Below the pieces are notes generated by a model. It was given only the letters and a program-made list of their open reading frames with translations, was not told the origin of the DNA and made no database searches. A stretch of DNA of 64,000 nt, from contig OX419760.1 in NCBI GenBank assembly GCA_948567375.1, positions 5,456,001-5,520,000 on the forward strand, written 5' to 3'. The stretch's first letter is position 1, and each line of letters begins with the position of its first letter. A program made the position numbers and the translations under genes. The DNA comes from Lunularia cruciata. Taxonomy: Eukaryota; Streptophyta; Marchantiopsida; Lunulariales; Lunulariaceae. Shown here piece after piece: positions 47,091 through 58,365 of this stretch.

Positions 47091-48093
47091 GAGCAAATCT
47101 ATCAAGTGGTAAGCAAAAAGTCTATTTAGGCTCATCATGGAGTGAATGAGAAATTCTATGGAAGAGGCTTGGACAAGGAAAACTAATCTCAAATAACCCC
47201 AAAATACAACCCGTTTAAGAGGCTACACAGTCAAATGGTATTCCTTGGGTGGTCAACAAAGGGATAGATAAAAAAAACAAGACAGAAACAAGACAAAATA
47301 TGTATGTTCTTGAGAGTCAACCATCTCAATGTGAACGTTTACGTGAACGTCCCAAGTGAGTCCATTCATAATCCTTGAGCATTTTTCTCACATGAGTCTT
47401 TATCCCATGGGAGATAAAGAGTAGTATGATTATCAAGTGCAAAATGATGGTTTGATATAAATTTTCATGAGTTGTCTTCATTTAAACGATAGATTTTGGC
47501 GTTTCATAATTAAAAGTAAGTACATAAATTAAGAAATAAGATAAATAAATCTCATGGAATGTATCGCCTTGTTGAAAGAATTCATGGCTGATGTAACGTT
47601 ACATGTTCCACGCTCCTGAGCAACCGCGTAGCATTTTGCTGGTTATCAGTACCCATCAACCACTCGTAGGTAACTAACTGCTAAAGGACTCGAATCTAAC
47701 TCAAATCAGTAGACTTCACCCATCATATTCTTGGTAGGAGCATCCTTTAAACAGCTTCCTGACATTCATGTGACTCTTTTGATGAGCTCACAAAGGGTTC
47801 ACGCAGCCGGGCACTACATAAGCTATAGTCGTGGGTAACCGGGATTCTTTGGAAGATGCACCGGCACTTTTGAACACATCCAGTAGGCCTCGATAAACTC
47901 GGAGGAGACAGTTTGTGGGTTGTAATGTATATTTCTATTTTACACACCGGCAGAAATCTCGTTTACAGATTCATCTCCCCTCGTACCGGTTATCAGCAGT
48001 CACTCACGAGTCACCACACATCTATTTGGAAGCAATACACAAGACACCACTCCTCAGCAGTTACTTAACATATCTAATTCAAGAGAAAAAGGG
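47091..48093. other. No recognised gene
   Basis: AT-rich sequence lies just upstream of the LINE remnant, followed by balanced sequence. No frame shows a domain. Confidence 0.4.
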
Positions 48094-48215
48094 AATCCGC
48101 GAGGATCTCATCGAACCGTCCAAGAGTGAGATAAAATCGGTAAAATGAAGCTAAGCCCCTAAAGAGTCGAAATGAGAAATCTATTCTATTGCACCTAAGA
48201 TATCCGAATTAGTTC
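48094..48215 (-). repeat. LINE 3'-tail-like repeat copy
   Basis: The antisense copy reads AAAATGAAGCTAAGCCCCTA, GAAATGAGAAATCT, then GCACCTAAGATATCCGAA. It is continuous with the pattern next to the LINE fragments. Confidence 0.65.
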
Positions 48216-48639
48216 TATATAATTCACATATCTAATTACAGGCTTCATCATTACCATTGTTCCCGGTACACCTGTTATGTTCTCGTGTGTGCTCTTGTAA
48301 AGAGCAAACGCAGTTATAGCAAGCAACCAATACTTGAAGGTTCTGATAAGCACCCCGATACTAACCGGCACCATGTCAGCGACGTCAGGGCATAGCCTGT
48401 CAAGGCCCGAGCAAGTATTTCCAATGTTAGAAGCCCTGAGGACCATGACAAGTCGCAACCTAGGGTCCGAGCGAGTCTTTAACTGATACACCAGTCAAAG
48501 TCATTGGTTTTACTAGTGACCTATTACAGAGTCTTTATGGAGACCAAAATGCACGTAAGATTCCTCTGTGCGAGCCACGAGAAATCAGTGACCTACTTCC
48601 TGTCAAGTGCCTGCAGAGGAAAGGAAGTGGGGCTTCTTT

Positions 48640-49045
48640 GTTCCCCTTGATAGGGTCTGTCATTTATTATACCTGGCACTCGTCACTGGCGGTCTCTATG
48701 CGACTGGTTTTAGAGAGGAGGTGGTAATCCGGTGCGCTGTAGTTCCAAGCATGTGAGAAATCCTGACATGTTATCTTAGACATGACAACATCTTATCCTT
48801 AACTCACCAGTCCGTGTATAAACGGTCAAGAGCGCCAAGTAAAGCGCATGATTGTTTTGATGTAAAAAAAGAGAGCGTAAAAGTAGTTTATTAGGGTCAA
48901 CAAGTATTTAAAAAGCAGTTTGATATTTTTTGGGAGGATCGAGCTCTAAATTTCCCAATCCTTTTCTTTCTTCCAAACTCGTGAAAAAAGGCGACTGCGT
49001 AGGGAAACGGGAGGACCTATCAAGCCTATCAAGTAAGGGACAAAT
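48640..49045. repeat. Weak tail-to-tail pair of LINE 3'-tail-like repeats
   Basis: The sense half is at about 48,640-48,700 (TGTTCCCCTTGATAGGGTCT, later GGCGGTCTCTATGCG). The antisense half is at about 48,983-49,045 (AAAAAAGGCGACTGCGTAGG, GGACCTATCAAGCC). The match is weaker than at the other pairs. Confidence 0.4.
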
Positions 49046-49202
49046 TCCGGGTATTCCAGTTTCCAATTAAAATGTTGAACTCGATTTATTTAGAGAGATC
49101 TCATGTGTAGCCCACATGCCTAAATAAATTGAAGGCAGGAGAACTGGGCCTGCATAGGATAACAAGGACGGGAGGACAAGAAGGTATGTGGCAGTACAAC
49201 AT

Positions 49203-49352
49203 GAGATCTCTCTCCCGATTTCTTTAGATTCTTGAAACCGCATTAGAGTGGAGATTAAGATCTTTAACGGCATCCAGATTCTTCTATGCGATACAAGTGG
49301 AGAGATTGAGGTCTTCAAGTCGGCATTGAGATTCTCTTATGTGATATAAACT
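49203..49352. repeat. Three degenerate ~50-bp tandem units
   Basis: Units start near 49,203, 49,251 and 49,302. Each begins GAGAT and contains AGATTCTTN(n)GA/GATTCTC motifs. The last two are most alike (period 51). Confidence 0.55.
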
Positions 49353-50104
49353 TTTGCAAAACATTGAAGTCTCGGCTAGTCTATTTTATGACACTGAGGC
49401 GCAATACAACTTGTTTCAGACAGAGAGCGTGCTGGTCTTCATTGTGGCACTACGAGGCACTCCATGCAAATTAATGTTTCCAGGTTCCAAGGTTCTCCAA
49501 TGTAGTCCAACTGTTTTAGAACACTAGAGTCGTAGTTGAGCTTCATATTTTCAAGTTCTTGAGAATCCGGGACAGCACAAGACACTACTAAAGCATTACA
49601 CTAAACTTCATGAAGTTGGTGAAGAATTTTATGGTACTCTAAATATAGTTTATATTCAAAGTATTTCTTTTCAATGTCATGCATAGTTGGGGTAAAGAAA
49701 GGTCACAGTCAAAATTATTTTGTTCCAATATGATATTAAGAATGCATGACTGTTATTTTGATTTTCATAACACTTCAATATAAGTTGGAACACAGTTCTT
49801 TATATTGCGATTCTAAGAATGCATGATTATTAGTTTGATTTTTTTTATATTGCTTCAATGGAAGTCCAAATCGTAAAAGATGCTAAATCTAGATTGTATT
49901 TCAAAACATATTCAAACAAATAGTATAATAAGGTTAGTTCAAATAAATATGATTCAAAGTCTTGGGTTATGGAGCAAAGTATCTTGCCTCAAGGATATCA
50001 GAAATTCGTTATTTGTACATAAGATAGACCATGAGTTTTATATGTCAAATTTCATAATGAATTGGAAAAACAGATACAACCATACATATAAAAAATGTCT
50101 CTAT

Positions 50105-50191
<87 letters not shown>

Positions 50192-52036
50192 ATTTATATA
50201 TGATGCAAAATTTATCTCCACAAAGATGGAGATGAAGTACTATAATATAGAAAGGAGTGTAAGAAAAATTAATCATATCACTATATGAGCCTAGCAAAAT
50301 GGCTTCTAAAACAAACACTCCTAGTCACTGAAAGAGTTAATAAACATATAATAAAATATATCACTCGCAAACATATACATATACAATCATATTACTAAGT
50401 TATCATCACAGACTTTTGAATAAAAGTATACAATCAAATAAAAGGTCTGACCAAATTAGTAACCTAAGGGCACCAAAGATTATTCTTCACCACGTGTTTC
50501 AGCCAAATGTGCATGGAAGGAGGACATATCAATGCCTTGGCCTAGAGCTCACTTTGAGATTCTAATCTTCCTATGAAGGACCGCCCAACATATTGTAGGG
50601 CCATGTTTCTCTCCACCATCAAGCTTAAGAGCTCAAGGCATAGAAAAAAATACCAAAGAAAAAACGAAAACAACACCCCCATTAGGTCTAAAAATATTGA
50701 AGTAATTCAAAACTATAAGTTATTCATGACCAAGGTAATAAATTTGAATACAATTCTAACTTTAATGGAAAAAGAGAAGAGAATAGAAAACACAGAAAGT
50801 TAAAGGTTTGAAAATGAAGATAAAAGTAAGAAAATGGGTATAGGAGGACATGTATGAGAAGGATAAAACACAAGCAAAGGCTACCAGAGAGTTTATTAGG
50901 GTTGAGGGTCAGTAGAGTTTACTAAAAGATAGAGGGAGGAGGAAAGGAGAAGGTGTTGGTTAGGTTTAGTAAGTGGTTAGAGAGGGTATAAACTTCGCTA
51001 CTTTGGAGGAAGTATGAACATGTAACCATAGAAGAGAGAGGAGGGGGAAAAAGGGATACTGAACTGAAATTAGTTGGGGTTAGTGAGATTAGGATGAGAC
51101 ACTTCACTAACATAAAGGAAGGAGAGAATTCCACTATATTTAAATCTTTGGTTGACTCTTCTATCACAGATGGGAATGTTTTGCAAAAGTACTTGACTTT
51201 GAAATATCACCTTGAATTTTTGCGTTGGAAAATAATCCTGGAATCTTCCCATTTTCTTCTGCAAATAAATTTTTGTATTGATTAATTACTTGATAGGGAA
51301 ACTGAAAATCTATAAATGGAATGACTCCGTACAATCATAGGCTTAAAGTTAGCCTACAGAATTTTTGGGTTATTTATATTAAATGTCCTCCATCAAAAGT
51401 CCATCGACTAGAGATCTAGAGCGCTGCATCTTTTAAGTTCCATATTGACACCTAAATCTTATGAATCCAATTGTCACATGCGATTGAGGTTTCACTGTGC
51501 CTGAACCATTACTAAACTAAATTAGAAACAAAATACCCATCCTTCCAGCTGGTGGTTTAATGTGATGGGATCTTTTCATTTCTTATGGAAACAAGAAAAC
51601 AAAATGATTGTACAATTGTACCAAAGGAGTGCGAATAAGTACGTTGCTTCGATGGGACTGATTCCTACCATCAAATAACATAGAAAATTGTCAAAGTGAA
51701 CCACAATGTGGTAGTCCAGAGAAGAAAAAGAGCTTTAATAATAATGTGCAAGAATAAGGTAATGGCGATCCAAATGGATCCAAGCAGATTACTGTACAGT
51801 ACAACGGGGTATCCAGATAAGAAGAACAGTTTTACCGTACTGTACCAGCGCTTGCAAAGTGGAGGGAGGAAGAATAGGGGCCCTGTAATTTTTCTTGTAA
51901 CTACGTGCTTGATTACCACGGTGATTTGTGGACCGAAGGACGCCAGCAACGATGTAGGCCTCCAACAAAGCATAAGCCGATCCCATCCTTGAGCTTCCTG
52001 TAGACATCCATCCATGCTTCTTGGTTTAGACTCATC
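49353..52036. other. AT-rich stretch without a recognised gene; microsatellite; 77-bp duplication
   Basis: Near 49,738 and 49,815 an AAGAATGCATGA-containing unit repeats with a 77-bp period. The TA/TG tract at 50,107-50,191 follows. The remaining frames have no domain signature. Confidence 0.45.
50107..50191. repeat. (TA)n(TG)n compound microsatellite
   Basis: About 34 TA units pass directly into about 8 TG units. Confidence 0.95.
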
Positions 52037-52350
52037 TCCGTCGAAACGTGTAGGAGAAGGATGGAAGACCCATAAACCCGTACAGAGATAAAATGAGGTT
52101 AAACCTCTCTGTCGAGGTTAGACAAAACTTTCCTCAAAGATAATTACAGTGCCGAAGGCTCCCGTGCTTCTGTGCCCATTCTATGCATTCTTTGCGTGGT
52201 GAAGAGAAGGCGACCGCATAGAACACAAGAATGCGAATGACCCCATCAAGCCGTACAAAGGAGAAACAAAAGGGGCGAGATGGGCTAAGTCTCAATAGTA
52301 TTGATATGAAAAATCTCCCCAATAATATCGATATGAGAAATCTGCATTCT
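52037..52350 (-). repeat. LINE 3'-tail-like repeats in tandem orientation
   Basis: The well-kept copy is 52,200-52,350 (GGCGACCGCATAGAACACAA, GACCCCATCAAGCCGTACAA, GGGCTAAGTCTCAATAG, ATATGAGAAATCTGC, the last part duplicated). A weaker copy at about 52,037-52,105 has the same orientation (AGAAGGATGGAAGACCC, AAATGAGGTTAAACC). Confidence 0.65.
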
Positions 52351-52936
52351 TTACATGGTTGAAATGCAATTTCAACTTGTAAATCACTCTCGTGTACACA
52401 GTTCAGCTTAGTAGCTACTTTGTTGAGTCTTTGAGATTCAACAAAGTTCAGAGTAACTGAGCGACAGGTAACAAAGCATCTGAATCAGCATGATCTCATT
52501 ACCATTTCAAGATATCTTCTCTCAACAGTAGTCGCCAGTGGTGCTTACTGTAGTTCTAGTTTTCCTCCAATTTTAGAGTACGGTCTTCCACATCGTAAGA
52601 TACCGGATTATCGGCAAATAGTCGATCGAGATGGAGTGTGGATTTGAGATTGCTAAGAGACGACCTGATAAATTAAGACTTAAGACGAATAGACATCCAA
52701 GACTACAGAGTTAGGTTTTGGTCAAAGACAATGGAATTGGATCTTCCACTGTCATGAACATGAGCACGCGCAGTTCTAATGGACACACCTCTTTTGAGAT
52801 ACCCGGTAGTTGTTCTTCCCCGTACCTTTATTTCCCGGCACCGGCATGTGAAATCGACGGGAAGAATTTCATACAATTTCCTATAGGGCTGTATAGTACA
52901 TCGCAGTTCAAGGAGGAAAGTTAGAACTACGCATTT

Positions 52937-53045
52937 AAGTTATCTTTCTGCCATAAGACTGCAATCTTTTGGCAGAAAGATAACTTTCTTACCGATACAA
53001 TTGGGGCTTAGCCCCCTTTTTCTTGTTTTCCTACTGTACGTGGTC
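52937..53045. repeat. 17-bp perfect hairpin followed by a LINE-tail fragment
   Basis: AAGTTATCTTTCTGCCA (52,937-52,953) is the exact reverse complement of 52,970-52,986, with a 16-nt loop. Directly after it comes ATTGGGGCTTAGCC (about 53,002), the sense landmark of the LINE tail, then TTTTCCTACTGTACGTGGTCGG. Confidence 0.7.
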
Positions 53046-55655
53046 GGCACTTCTGCTATGAGGCTTCCTGAGATACATTCCACCGGTTCTGGACTGGGCG
53101 ATTGAGGAAAACAATCCATACAAATGAATCTTATACTCAGCGCATGATAACTTGATGCGACAGTGAAGGATACGAGCAAGAACACTACTGGCAGGTAATA
53201 AAGAAGAAGTGTCAAAAGAATTTAAGAATCCAACAAACGACTTGCTTGCAAGATATTATAATTTATGTCCTTTAGTCGGACGAATATGCCTAGCGGGGGA
53301 TGCACAGAGACAAAGAAATGATGTTGCATTTTGTTAGATGATAACATATTCATGCACCCTTAAGGGATGTGCTACACACGAGATTGAAGGGCAGGGCAAC
53401 AGGGCAGGGCAGGGCAACATATTGCATACAGTTGGTAAGGTCCGCGCATGACTTTACAAAGCAATTTGTTGGTGCGCAATGGGATTTCCCTGGTGGGAAT
53501 TTCAGCGCAAACCCGAGTTATCTCTCCTTGTAGTTCACCAACTCGTAAATCTCTGCTTGATTTAATAGCGTTCCGAGTAATAACGTTGATTTACCTCATT
53601 CTAACCGAGTTTAAGTTGTAGAGACGCCGAAAAGATTGGATCTTTGTCTTGCGGAAATACGTTGCGCGGACATGCAAACGTCTAACTGACGTACGCGAAC
53701 TAAGCATAACTGTAATTTGTACCTCTCCTGTGGGAGGGTCGAGTACTCCAGTAGTGAGGAAAACGAAACGGTTCTACGGGAAGACACGTGTAAGCAGCCT
53801 GAGCAGGTAAGGTAACTCTACATTCACGGCCACTGTCCCGTTCGTGGAAGGAACTGGACGGGAGCGGGACAGACATATTCCAGGACAGCTCCTTACGAGC
53901 ACCGCGAGTGCCAGTAGATTTCTTGTCTACAGTACGTGTTGAGGACAACTCCGTTGATGTTTACTTCATTTCTTTCTCATGCTTTAACGGTCCTTCAACA
54001 TGCGGGGAAATGTGGCTACCTGCCAACGTGATATTTCAAAGATGCTTTGGATTTGATTGGCAGAGTCTTGATTTTTGCACGGTTACAATTGGAGAGTTTG
54101 AACTCGACAATCTAGAAGGTACGTGGCAGTACAACATGAGTTTACAAATATATGATAGACGCGCTCGCATTACACAAATGTATGCGTTGCCAATGAAAAT
54201 TCTTCTAATTGGCGAGATAACAATGCATACATTTCTGTAACATGAGAAAGATCGGTATCATATATTTGTATACTGGACTTTCGTACTTGCTGTCGAGACC
54301 ATAAGTTTCATTTCGTCCCGCACGTCCGGAAACAAATTTCGAAAAGATGGTTCTGTACTCTAGTGATACTTTTCTTGGATATAGTAATGTGCTCATGACT
54401 ATAATATCAGACTGTTTATTGCAATGTTAGTTTTGTATTCCAGCATCAACCGTCAAAAACATGTAACATCAATTCAATAAGAAACGGTGTTTTACCTATG
54501 CCCATGGTAAGATCCTTCTTTCTTCGCTTAGCTGTACACGAAGATATGTAATCTCTGGATCACGAAACTGATTGCAACAAAGTCAAGGAAACTAATCATT
54601 CCTCAATCACTCCAGCGAATTAGACATCACTTACAGAGAACGCGTCATCCCTTCAAGTGAATGCTCAAACGATTTCAACAGTTTAAAGGTAGACTGTAGA
54701 TCAGGAGACTTCGGAGTGTATTCCCCCCCAAAAGTTGCCTCAAGGCATACCAGTTGGTAGGCACTAAGACTTCTTCAAACTGAATTCGGTTCTGGAAGTA
54801 TTCGAGGTTGGACGTGATGGAGGAGATTACAAGCCTAGTACTGAACTGTACATTCGAATGCACTCACCTTATGATTGATGAGGCATCTGACAGACGAGTA
54901 AACGTGCTAAAGGAAGAGCGTTTGATTTAGCTTATACATCACGTCCGTTTGCTGTATCCTTGAAGCAGATGAGAGACGACGGCCGCTTTCATGATCCATC
55001 CGGACCAAGAAAAACCGTCCAGGTGGGACAGGTGTCAAATGTCTGGAGCGTATTTTCTTACCGTGGAAGAAAGGATAGAGTGCTGGAGTTGTGCAGACTT
55101 GTTGCAATCTCCAGATTTCACCAAGATGGTTTGTCGTATTAGAAGGGTGCTTGAGGTAAACTAGCAAGTAACCAGGTGGTAGAGTTGTGGAACTCTATAT
55201 CTGTCAGCTGGGAGGGCTAGGATTGTCGGTAAAAGGAACGGCAGCCAGGGAGATCTAAATACAGCAACAGTGCTCTTTATTCAGCCCCCAAAAGAGGTCC
55301 CAAATTTCCACAGAATCCCAATCAAGTCGCGCATTTGGCTCGCATTGCCAAATCCAGCAGAATTTACGGTTAAATTGGCGGATAGGTGATGGTGGCACTG
55401 TAGGATTGCGGTTTTCGTTCTTGTAAGTGGCAGTACCAGGGGCGGCGGATCTTTGCAGTCCATCTGCACATCCAACGGGTATCAAATTACTGAATTTCTC
55501 CTGAGTGAAGGAGGTCGTGGGCAGGATGTAAGGAGTTCGCCGCCTCCTGCTGTCATAAAAGGCGTCGACCGTTATTCCCTCCTCCCTAGAGGTGGGGCAC
55601 CGCCACGTTCCAGTCCATCTTCAATCGACCGCCCGATACGGTCGCATGGCCGGTG
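53046..55655. other. No recognised gene upstream of the CCCP-family gene
   Basis: A short GGGCAGGGCAACA minisatellite sits at 53,388-53,418. Open frames such as 53,908-54,240 lack an ATG start and domains. The last part (from about 55,450) becomes GC-rich and is probably the promoter region of the gene at 56,520. Confidence 0.45.
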
Positions 55656-55664
55656 CTATTTAAT
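55656..55664 (+). promoter_or_regulatory. TATA-like box of the CCCP-family gene
   Basis: CTATTTAAT lies in GC-rich, pyrimidine-rich sequence, with a plausible transcription start near 55,690. The leader to the ATG at 56,520 would be about 830 nt unless a leader intron is removed (a donor-like CAGGTAGGC occurs near 56,041). Confidence 0.4.
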
Positions 55665-56418
55665 CTCCGCCATCGAACTCTCCCCGCCTCTTCACCACCG
55701 GTGGGAGTAGCAGTACGTAGTAGTCGTCATTCTCTCCTCTCACTGAGTTGCGATCAAAAGAGTAACTTGCCACGAGAGGCTCTATAAGTGATTCGATTTA
55801 TTGAGGGTTGGGAATGTCGTCTTGTGAGGAGTACTAAAGCGCGCTTTCCATCGGTGGGAAGACGCAAATCCCCGAGGGAGAGGCTTCCCGAGCGCAGAAA
55901 GAGAGTCAAGAACCGTCGCGCGTCATATCCCGGACTCCGATTTGATCTCGTGCGCTGTGGCCTGCGATGAGGCCCGGGGAAAGTTAGCGAGTGAGGAAGA
56001 GAGCAGAGCGAACACCCGTGCTGGTAATTGCAAGAAAATCAGGTAGGCTCGCAGTTTTAGAGAGAGAGAAGAGAAGCAGGGACGGGAAGCGAGGGAGAGA
56101 TTAGTGGGCTTTCGCTCGTTTAGGAATTGTGCGGACGAGCTTTACAATCGGCGAAGGCGAGCGCACCAGGACACTCTGCAGGTGTAGCTATTCTGAAAGC
56201 AGGATTGCTTCGGAGTTCGAGCAATTGCACCCACACCTGAGGAGAAATTACACGGTTTCCATCGTCAACGTCCCCTGCCTTTGGGGTGTTAGCCTGGAGT
56301 GGCCTCTTTTCATAATGCATGGCAGAGAAGAGAGCATTGCATAGGTAGAGTGAGTGAGTAGCTTGGATCGGAGTGAGTGTAAGAAGGCAGAAATAAGAAG
56401 GAGGTGGACGATTTGGGA

Positions 56419-56559
56419 ATGGATTTCTGCGAGTGGTGGCTTGAGTGTGAAAGGAAATAAATGTTCGGAAAGTATGAGTGCTTAGGAAGGAAGAGGCAGC
56501 ATTTGTTTGTGGAACGGCGATGGGAATTCGCGTGGAGCTTAAACTTAGTCGTAAGATGA
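56419..56559 (+). promoter_or_regulatory. Upstream ORFs in the leader of the CCCP-family gene
   Basis: ATG at 56,419 opens a 13-codon uORF (MDFCEWWLECERK) ending at 56,460. The very next base starts another ATG (56,461). Its frame (MFGKYECLGRKRQHLF...) runs to a TGA at 56,557-56,559, past and out of frame with the main ATG at 56,520. Earlier short uORFs lie at about 55,814, 55,968 and 56,313. Such a layout usually lowers main-frame translation. Confidence 0.6.
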
Positions 56560-57380
56560 GGGCAAATGGAACAAAAGGAGAAGCGGATATTTTCCCTACT
56601 ACTGTAAAGTACCGTGGCGAAGATCCTCGAGCTCTAGATCAGCAATCACTAGACATAGACATTTCGGAGCAGACCCCTAGGATTAAGTATCGGCCTCCCG
56701 GCATTCAAACTTCTCCACCAGCCGATGCTCTGTCAAACAGTCCAGATTCTGCGAAACATTTGATCTCTGGAGGACAGGGCTCTTCGGATCCTAATTCTCC
56801 TCTTTCTTACTCGAGTCCTTCTGTTTCATCCCCAACGACCCCACCCTGCAAGCAAGGATGCGGCGATCTCTACCACCGGACAATGAAGAAGAAAAGCGAC
56901 AGCCAAGGATTGAATCCTCTGAGATTTGGTTGCAGCCAGAGAAATAAAGACGACCTTCGGCCTTCAAGATGGGATTCTGGACGATGGAGTCCCGGGACCG
57001 ACTTCCCTTCTTCCTCCGGCAGCAAAAAGAGTGCCTGCTACTGCGCTGCAGGGGTGACAGGAGACGTCGCGGCAGTCTGCTGTTGCCCTCTGTCCCTTCT
57101 TCATCTGCTAGCGCTGGCGCTGATCAAATTACCGTCCGCAGCAGTAGGTAAATTAGTGGTGAAACTCAAGCGCAGAATCAACGTGAAAAGGAAACGTGCT
57201 GCAATTCATGAGGATGAGAACGAGAGCGTCGGAGGAGCTTCATCCTTCCCTCCTTCCAGGTCTAGGTCTTACGAAGAAGGAGAGATTCAGACCTGGGCTC
57301 CTCATTCCTTAGGGTTCATGTATTTTGGTTCCCCGGATGGCCGGGTCGGAGGAGAGTTCTCAAGAGGAGTCAAGTCGTAA
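56520..57380 (+). CDS. Plant-specific CCCP-motif protein of unknown function
   Basis: This single open frame of 286 residues starts at ATG 56,520 (context AACGGCGATGGGA) and ends with TAA at 57,378-57,380. The frame is open further upstream, but without an ATG. The N-terminal half is polar and disordered-looking, with Ser/Pro-rich stretches (residues about 60-110). The core at residues 171-225 reads SACYCAAGVTGDVAAVCCCP, then a hydrophobic run LSLLHLLALALIKLP and a basic helix VVKLKRRINVKRKR. This Cys cluster plus hydrophobic segment plus basic stretch matches a land-plant family whose members carry AVCCCPC-type motifs and a short conserved C-terminus; I recall members in Arabidopsis but no known function. 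Membrane association through the hydrophobic/Cys segment is inference. The next gene, on the minus strand, converges on it. Confidence 0.8.
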   Translation: MGIRVELKLSRKMRANGTKGEADIFPTTVKYRGEDPRALDQQSLDIDISEQTPRIKYRPPGIQTSPPADALSNSPDSAKHLISGGQGSSDPNSPLSYSSPSVSSPTTPPCKQGCGDLYHRTMKKKSDSQGLNPLRFGCSQRNKDDLRPSRWDSGRWSPGTDFPSSSGSKKSACYCAAGVTGDVAAVCCCPLSLLHLLALALIKLPSAAVGKLVVKLKRRINVKRKRAAIHEDENESVGGASSFPPSRSRSYEEGEIQTWAPHSLGFMYFGSPDGRVGGEFSRGVKS

Positions 57381-58365
57381 CCTGACGTCACTGACAGCGT
57401 TAGGAATTCATCCATCGCAGAAGAGAGTTTGCAGCACATGAAGGTTCTGCCTAATTCCCTGCTATAATTTATGGACATCTTCTAGTTTTGTTCGACCCAA
57501 GTGATTACAGCTAGTGGAGCTGATCTTCATGGATATCACACACATCATTTCGGGGCGAACCTGAAGGCGTTGCGTCCTTACGGTTTTGAAGCTGCTTTGA
57601 GTGGTAATCAATGGATTTTGATGCTAGTTACGAAGAGGTAACTACACATACGGTGCGGAACCACAACATCATCGAAGGAAGGCTGTATTGTATGTACATA
57701 GGGGTCGTGATCGACTGAAGTGCAATTCGTGGCACTCTTGTGTGGTGGTGCCACTGCTGGGGTGGTAGTAGGGTTAGCGTTCCGACAACTTCACTTGTTT
57801 TATTGGGAGAACGTTTGGATTGAGCTTCGTCCGCCTGCTTGGGAGTGGGATCACTCAGGATTGTAAACCTCCTTTACAAAGACGACGCATCATGCGTCCA
57901 TTATTATCCCGGCGTTTAAATGCCTTTCACCAATATTTTAGGACCCGCGTTTGGATGTTTCTCTTGTATATAGCGAAGTTTGCCGTATGGTTTCTCCTTC
58001 AAAGCGCAGCATGGCCAGCATGCGAGTCCCGCCCTGAAGAGGCAGGAATCAACATCTCTGTAGGATTACAGATCTGTAAAGACATCGAAGTTATAACTCT
58101 GGAAAGAATAGAGACCATTCTTTGAGTACTGTTACTGAGGAATTAGCAACCAGCCATGACGGTGTAGACATTTTACATCGTCCGAGACGTATTTTTGAGA
58201 CGTATTTTTGATACGACACTAGGCGATTCATCTTCTTACAAGGTTTTGTATTCTAGCAATTATTTTGAAATTATGATCTTTGAAATTGTTGTGCGAGAAT
58301 TTGGGATATTTCATAAACAGAGCAATTCATTACTAAATTTCATGGTCAGGCAGTCAAGCATGTCG
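57381..58365. other. Shared 3' space between two convergent genes
   Basis: This stretch probably holds both 3' UTRs. A plus-strand frame at 57,820-58,125 has a hydrophobic stretch (VWMFLLYIAKFAVWFLL), but it starts without ATG and I see no family, so I do not call it. A 13-bp direct repeat (GACGTATTTTTGA) lies near 58,186-58,210. Confidence 0.5.

Noticed and set aside
49203-49352. Possible CRISPR-like array
   Set aside because: The units are degenerate, adjacent and without spacers, and the DNA is plant nuclear.
49880-50203. Open frame of 107 codons ending in a long Tyr-Ile repeat
   Set aside because: The Tyr-Ile run is a translation of the (TA)n microsatellite; the rest has no coding signature.
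53908-54240. 110-codon frame upstream of the CCCP-family gene
   Set aside because: It starts at GTG, shows no domain and has no promoter that I can point to.
57820-58125. Frame with a hydrophobic stretch between the two host genes
   Set aside because: It starts at TTG, lies in the probable 3' UTR space and matches no family known to me.
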